A stretch of 49,733 nt of DNA from positions 1 to 49,733 of the forward strand of contig CALAHN010000061.1 in NCBI GenBank assembly GCA_937891825.1. Reading direction: 5' to 3'. Made by a program: the position numbers and the translations under genes. The DNA is from an uncultured Alphaproteobacteria bacterium. Its GTDB lineage: Bacteria; Pseudomonadota; Alphaproteobacteria; Bin95. Of the stretch, positions 45,571 through 49,733 are shown piece by piece. The notes under the pieces are model-generated. The model made no database searches, had not been told where the DNA came from, and saw nothing but the letters and a program-made list of their open reading frames with translations. Position 1 is the first letter of the stretch. The number at the start of each line of letters is the position of its first letter.

Positions 45571-46566
45571 ATGATCGACGCCAGCATTGGCGATGTCCGC
45601 ACCGGCAGCCTTGGCGCGCCGAACGTCGTAAGGGCGTTCGGGTGGTCCATCCTGGCCGTCATGGCGGCCTTCCTGATCGACAATATACTGACCGTCGGTT
45701 TCGACATGCCGGGGAGTTCTGCGGCGCTGTCTGGCGGCGGGGCCGGCGCCTGGGCGCAGCTTGCGATCTACGCGCTGGGCGTCGCCTGCGCGGTCGCCTA
45801 TGTCGCGCGGCGGCCGGAGACCGCCTTGCGGTCCGACGCCAGAACGATCACCCGCGTGAACGCCTATCTGATCCGCGGCTGTTTCTGGGCCGTCGTGTTT
45901 GTCGGCGTCGTCGACGCCTCGATCGCCTTCATGCGGATCGAGAACCTGCTGACGCCCTTCTTCAACGAGGCGACGGTGCAAGCGCTCGGCCGGGCGCGCT
46001 ATGTCGGCCTGAACGTGCATTTCCCCTTGATCGTGCTGGCTTTTATCGTCGCAGCGTTTTCCCGCACGCTTGGCTTCACCTGGCTGACGCTGCTGATCGT
46101 GCTGGCTGAACTGCTGATCGTGCTGTCCCGTTTCATCTTCTCCTACGAGCAGGCCCTGATGGGCGATCTGGTGCGCTACTGGTACGCGGCGCTGTTCCTG
46201 TTCGCGTCCGCCTATACCTTGATCGAGGAAGGCCACGTTCGGGTCGACGTCTTCTATGCAGGCATGGCGCGGCGGACCAAGGGCTTCGTCAACGCCATCG
46301 GGTCCGTCGCGTTGGGGGTCAGCACCTGCTGGGTCATCCTGGCCATCGGCTTTCATGGCAAGCAATCGATCATCAACAGCCCCGTCGCCAATTTCGAGGT
46401 CACACAGACCGGCAGCGTCGGCATGTTCATCAAGTATCAGATGGCAGTTTTTCTCGCGGTCTTCGGCGTGACCATGATGATCCAATTTGTCAGCTTCCTG
46501 TTCGAAGCCGTGGCCGACATCCGGGACGAACCCGGTCATGTCGATCCGGCCTCGTCAACGCTGTAA
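45571..46566 (+). CDS. dctQ: TRAP transporter small permease with extra N-terminal membrane part
   Basis: A 331-residue membrane protein. The C-terminal part (about 150-320) is a typical four-helix DctQ, with LSRFIFSYEQALMGDLVRYW and the conserved EEGHVRVDVFY segment. The first 150 residues are extra. They hold about three further hydrophobic helices (near 22-42, 60-82 and 103-125) linked by charged loops. Ordinary DctQ proteins have about 160-200 residues, so this one is almost double. It lies after the terminator and is followed by dctM within 15 bases. The role of the additional helices is unknown. Confidence 0.9.
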   Translation: MIDASIGDVRTGSLGAPNVVRAFGWSILAVMAAFLIDNILTVGFDMPGSSAALSGGGAGAWAQLAIYALGVACAVAYVARRPETALRSDARTITRVNAYLIRGCFWAVVFVGVVDASIAFMRIENLLTPFFNEATVQALGRARYVGLNVHFPLIVLAFIVAAFSRTLGFTWLTLLIVLAELLIVLSRFIFSYEQALMGDLVRYWYAALFLFASAYTLIEEGHVRVDVFYAGMARRTKGFVNAIGSVALGVSTCWVILAIGFHGKQSIINSPVANFEVTQTGSVGMFIKYQMAVFLAVFGVTMMIQFVSFLFEAVADIRDEPGHVDPASSTL

Positions 46567-46581
46567 CCGGGGCGCCGCATC

Positions 46582-49242
46582 ATGGAACTTCTGTTTATCG
46601 CCATGCTGATGCTGCTGATGGCCCTGGCGCTCGGGTCCGGGTTTCCCGTGGCGTTCGCCCTGCCCGGCGCGGCGATCATCACCATCGGGACGGCCGCTGC
46701 GACTGGCTACATCTTTGCGGGCGACGTCGACGCCTACTTCCTTTCCGGCGGGCCGCGCCAGTGGCTTTCCGCCGGCGTCACCAATCTCCGCGGGGTTTAT
46801 TGGGAGGTCGAGCGGGATACCCTGATTGCGATTCCGCTTTTCATCTTCATGGGCATCATGCTCCAGCGGTCGAAGATCGCCGAGGATCTGCTGGTGACGA
46901 TGGCTCAGCTTTTCGGCGGCATTCCGGGCGGTCTCGGCATCTCGGTCGTATTCGTCGGCGCCCTTCTGGCCGCGACCACCGGCATCGTCGGCGCGACCGT
47001 CGTCGCCATGGGACTGATTTCGCTGCCGACCATGCTGCGCAACAAATATTCCCCGGCGCTCGCGACCGGGACGATCGCGGCGTCGGGCACGCTCGGCCAG
47101 ATCATTCCGCCGTCGATCGTGCTGATCATCCTGGCCGATCAGCTCTCCTCCGCCGCCGATCAGGCGAGCACGCTGCGCAAGGCCCTGCACAAGCAGGCGA
47201 CCGGCGAGATCAGCATGCCGTCGATCTTCGACGTGACCTCGACAAGCGCTGGCGAAATGTTCCTTGGCGCGCTCGTTCCGGGCCTGCTGCTCGTCGGCCT
47301 CTATATGCTGTTCATTCTGGTCTTCGCGATCGTCCGGCCAAGCGCCGCGCCGCCGGTGCCCTATGAAGGCGCGCGCAATCGCCAGTTCTGGGTCAATGTC
47401 GTCCTGACGCTCGTCCCGCCGCTTGCGCTGATCTTCCTGGTGCTCGGCTCGATTCTGATGGGCATCGCGACCGTCAACCAGGCTGGCGCGATCGGCGCCG
47501 CCGGCGCCATGATCATGGCGGGCTACCGCCTGCCGACCGAACGCCGCGGCGCCTTCCTGCCAGCGTTGCTCGCCCTGATCGCGCTTGGCGGCATCGCCTT
47601 CGCCCTCGCCAATTATGAAATGAACGTCAAGGCGATCAACTCGCCCGATGACGCCGTCGGCATTCAAATCGGCCTGGCCTCGGTCATCCTGCTTCTCGTC
47701 GCGCTGGCATGGAGCGGCGCGCGGGTCCTCAGGATCGACCGCACCCTGCAAGGGGTCATGATCGAAACGGCGAAAACCACCTCGCTGGTGTTCATCATTC
47801 TGCTCGGCGCCGCCATGCTGACCGCCGCCTTCCGGGCGTTTGGCGGCGAAGAGCTGGTGCGCGACTTCCTGAATTCGCTGCCCGGCGGGTTCTGGACGCA
47901 GTTCATCATCGTCATGGCCGTGATTTTCGTCCTCGGCTTCTTCCTCGACTTCATTGAAATCGCGGTCGTCGTCGTGCCGATCGTCGCGCCGATCCTGCTG
48001 TCCGACCCGGAAGCGAACATCACCGCTGTGTGGCTTGGCGTGATGATCGGCCTGAATATCCAGACCTCGTTCCTGACGCCGCCATTCGGCTTCGCGCTGT
48101 TCTACCTGCGCGGCGTCGCGCCGGCGGTCGTCAAGACGATCCACATGTACAAGGGCGTCATCGCGTTTATCGCCCTCCAACTTGTGGCGCTCGTCGTCGT
48201 CGGGCTCATGCCGCCGCTGGTGAATTACCTGCCCTACCGGGTCAGCTACCTGTCGGAAACCGCGCCGCCGCCGCGCAATCCTTCCCTGCAATATTGCCTG
48301 TCGGACTATACCCGCGAAAAGCTGCAGGCGGATGGCGGGGCGACGGCCGCCGCTATCGCAGCGGCTGAGCGGCTTGACCTCGCCAGCCTGCCGAAAAACC
48401 TCGCAACCAGGCTGACCGAGAGCTTCGGCGAGGGCAAAGCCGCGATCGCGGCGATCGACGACCTGTTTGCAGCCCGCGCCAAGATCGACGCCGCCGCCGG
48501 CGCCTACAAGCCGCTGCAGAGGGAGGTCCGCAATCTGGAAAAGGATATCCGGAAGATTGAGGTCGAGCAGAAGGACCTGAGGCTGCAACTCGCCCGGCTG
48601 CGCGATCCCGAGACCGCAGCGGACCGCAAGGCCGAGATCGATATCGAGCTGGAGCGACTTGAAGCCGAAAAGGCGGCGCTGGCAAGCCAGGTTCCCTTGG
48701 AATGGGCGGACGTCAGCACGGGCTTCAAGCAACTCCTGAAAGCCGAAACCCAAGCCCAGCGGGCGTTTGAACGCGGCGCCGACAGTTCCTATGAGCCCGT
48801 TCAAACTGTCCTGAAGATACTCAACGCGAACGCCGACTTCGCCGCCATGGCGGACGACCTGAATGGCTTGCGGACCGTGCTGACGGCCGGCGATTACGAC
48901 CGCGCGCTGGACGCTTTCGTCGACGTGTCGCAGCGCTTCGGCGCGATCGAGGGCAGCGATCCCGTGCAGTCCGCGCTCACCCGCGCGGCCCGTTCGCTGC
49001 GTGAGCGGTCGCGGGACCCGGAGAAAGCGATGGAGGCCTACGAAAAGGCGCTAGAGGCCTACCAGCAGCAGACGGCATGGCGAAGCGCGGCGAGCACAGC
49101 CGTTCAAAGCGATCTCCAAGCCTATGAAGCGGCGCTCAAGGGGACGTTGGGCGTCCGGTTGCAGCAGCGGATGACCCGCGAACAGGCGCTCTTCGTGGCC
49201 GCCTGCACGGCCAATCACCGCGACGTCTCGCTGAACTTTTAG
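46582..49242 (+). CDS. dctM: TRAP transporter large permease with long C-terminal coiled-coil tail
   Basis: An 886-residue fusion-like protein. Residues 1-555 are a DctM/SiaM-type permease with many helices and conserved segments FVGALLAATTGIVGATV, SGTLGQIIPPSIVLII and IGLNIQTSFLTPPFGFALFY. An enlarged central loop (about 192-215, 230-300) is present. Residues 560-886 form a soluble extension with no hydrophobic span, predicted helical, with heptad-like charged repeats (about 640-710, LEKDIRKIEVEQKDLRL) and repeat helices after 720. DctM proteins usually have 420-450 residues, or about 600 in this branch, so the tail is unusual. A perfect hairpin follows the stop. Confidence 0.92.
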   Translation: MELLFIAMLMLLMALALGSGFPVAFALPGAAIITIGTAAATGYIFAGDVDAYFLSGGPRQWLSAGVTNLRGVYWEVERDTLIAIPLFIFMGIMLQRSKIAEDLLVTMAQLFGGIPGGLGISVVFVGALLAATTGIVGATVVAMGLISLPTMLRNKYSPALATGTIAASGTLGQIIPPSIVLIILADQLSSAADQASTLRKALHKQATGEISMPSIFDVTSTSAGEMFLGALVPGLLLVGLYMLFILVFAIVRPSAAPPVPYEGARNRQFWVNVVLTLVPPLALIFLVLGSILMGIATVNQAGAIGAAGAMIMAGYRLPTERRGAFLPALLALIALGGIAFALANYEMNVKAINSPDDAVGIQIGLASVILLLVALAWSGARVLRIDRTLQGVMIETAKTTSLVFIILLGAAMLTAAFRAFGGEELVRDFLNSLPGGFWTQFIIVMAVIFVLGFFLDFIEIAVVVVPIVAPILLSDPEANITAVWLGVMIGLNIQTSFLTPPFGFALFYLRGVAPAVVKTIHMYKGVIAFIALQLVALVVVGLMPPLVNYLPYRVSYLSETAPPPRNPSLQYCLSDYTREKLQADGGATAAAIAAAERLDLASLPKNLATRLTESFGEGKAAIAAIDDLFAARAKIDAAAGAYKPLQREVRNLEKDIRKIEVEQKDLRLQLARLRDPETAADRKAEIDIELERLEAEKAALASQVPLEWADVSTGFKQLLKAETQAQRAFERGADSSYEPVQTVLKILNANADFAAMADDLNGLRTVLTAGDYDRALDAFVDVSQRFGAIEGSDPVQSALTRAARSLRERSRDPEKAMEAYEKALEAYQQQTAWRSAASTAVQSDLQAYEAALKGTLGVRLQQRMTREQALFVAACTANHRDVSLNF

Positions 49243-49248
49243 ATATAA

Positions 49249-49278
49249 CCGTTCTCAGGCGGAAACGCCTGAGAACGG
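49249..49278. terminator. 13-bp hairpin between convergent dctM and kinase genes
   Basis: CCGTTCTCAGGCG and CGCCTGAGAACGG pair perfectly around a GAAA tetraloop. It starts six bases after the dctM stop. The plus side lacks a T-run (ACAATCTG follows). The minus side continues into TTATATCT, so it may end transcription of the kinase gene better than that of dctM, or act on both through stem stability. Confidence 0.6.
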
Positions 49279-49301
49279 ACAATCTGATCGTTGTCATAGA
49301 G

Positions 49302-49733
49302 TTAGAACGTGGCTTCCATCAAACTGTCGAACGCCGCCTGGGCGGAGCCTGGACGGTCGGCCGGATCGCGCGCGGTCATCGCCGCAAGCCAGCGCGCCAG
49401 CGCCGGCGGCGCGCCGAAAGCCTCGTCGATGGGCTGGGGCCGACCCACCGGAAGAATGCCGGCCAGCATGCGGTAGAAGATGACGCCGATCGCATAAAGG
49501 TCCGTTCGGAAATCGACGCCAGCCGTACTTGCCGTCTGCTCCGGGCTCATGAAGCCCTCGGTTCCGAGCCAGCCGCTTTCCCGGGTCAGCCGCAGATCCG
49601 GATGGCGGCAGAGCCCGAAATCCACGATGCGCACGTCGCCGACGCCTGCCTCCGAGCGCTCCGCGCAGGCGGAAAGCATCAGGTTTGCCGGCTTCAAGTC
49701 CCGATGCACGACGCCGGCGCGATGGATCGCCTG
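49302..49733 (-). CDS. serine/threonine protein kinase, C-terminal part (cut by window edge)
   Basis: The visible 143 residues are the C-lobe of a eukaryotic-type (Hanks) kinase. The catalytic loop is VVHRDLKPANLML, the metal loop is VDFGLC, the activation segment is GTEGFMSPEQ, and the F-helix is DLYAIGVIFYRMLAG. The conserved arginine lies in DPADRPG. The stop comes soon after the kinase fold, so no C-terminal sensor domain is present. The N-lobe lies beyond the right edge. It converges with the TRAP operon. Targets are unknown. Confidence 0.92.
   Translation of the reverse strand, partial: QAIHRAGVVHRDLKPANLMLSACAERSEAGVGDVRIVDFGLCRHPDLRLTRESGWLGTEGFMSPEQTASTAGVDFRTDLYAIGVIFYRMLAGILPVGRPQPIDEAFGAPPALARWLAAMTARDPADRPGSAQAAFDSLMEATF

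Noticed and set aside
44302-46539. Long minus-strand frame opposite dctP and dctQ (745 residues)
   Set aside because: Composition typical of an antisense shadow; it spans two well-supported genes and the intrinsic terminator between them.
46555-48804. Long minus-strand frame opposite dctM (749 residues)
   Set aside because: Asp/Arg-rich shadow of a gene with clear permease and helical features on the plus strand; no ribosome site or domain.

Overview
The window looks like a chromosomal segment of a high-G+C, aerobic alphaproteobacterium. The signs are a type-2 (Cox15-like) heme A synthase, a eukaryote-like homodimeric NADP isocitrate dehydrogenase, the cysG-DUF2849-sulfite reductase-DUF934 gene order, a TakP-like TRAP transporter, many LLM flavoenzymes, and tight gene packing with ATGA overlaps. 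I cannot name the genus. I see no tRNA, rRNA, CRISPR array, insertion sequence or phage gene, so this is ordinary chromosome with a metabolic accessory flavour. Layout, left to right. 1-3.1 kb: a gene-free edge, a PAS protein with a C-terminal double-CxxC domain, a single-domain response regulator convergent to it, and icd. 3.2-6.8 kb, plus strand: heme A synthase, a DNA-3-methyladenine glycosylase, a phytanoyl-CoA dioxygenase-like enzyme and an LLM flavoenzyme. 6.9-12.4 kb, minus strand: a four-gene operon with an NADP/FAD/Fe-S oxidoreductase, 2-oxoacid:ferredoxin oxidoreductase alpha and beta, and an EthD-like protein. 12.7-15.6 kb, plus strand: a flavin monooxygenase with an NTF2-like N-terminus, and an amidohydrolase. 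15.6-23.9 kb: the most coherent module of the window. A minus-strand operon runs Crp/Fnr regulator, DUF2892 membrane protein, persulfide-dioxygenase-like MBL protein, DUF442-SQR fusion, SulP anion transporter. It is divergent from a plus-strand bd oxidase operon (cydA, cydB and a 48-residue DUF2474 protein). 23.9-28 kb: zwf, a four-domain rhodanese and a dienelactone hydrolase. 28-34.4 kb: pgm, glpK and an LLM enzyme on the minus strand, divergent from an IclR regulator and a ketopantoate-reductase-like protein. 34.4-39.4 kb: mmsA, an SDR, a Tat-exported PhoD-like phosphatase and a cupin-like protein. 39.7-44.2 kb: a siroheme/sulfite reductase operon and a VOC protein. 44.3-49.2 kb: a TRAP transporter whose two membrane subunits both carry extra domains. 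The right edge cuts a serine/threonine kinase gene. How the parts fit: the 15.6-27.2 kb genes read as sulfide handling. SQR would oxidise H2S to persulfide, the MBL protein and the rhodaneses would process persulfide to sulfite and thiosulfate, SulP would move the oxyanion, and the neighbouring bd oxidase, a type known to resist sulfide, would keep respiration running. A Crp/Fnr protein with exactly two cysteines in its sensor domain sits between the two operons and is the natural candidate sensor. The sulfite reductase operon at 39.7 kb lacks cysH, so it could work in the opposite direction on sulfite. The other strongest oddities are a roughly 325-residue coiled-coil tail on the TRAP large permease, a sulfide:quinone reductase fusion lacking the second catalytic cysteine of the human-type enzyme, and several unassigned inverted repeats placed just upstream of genes.
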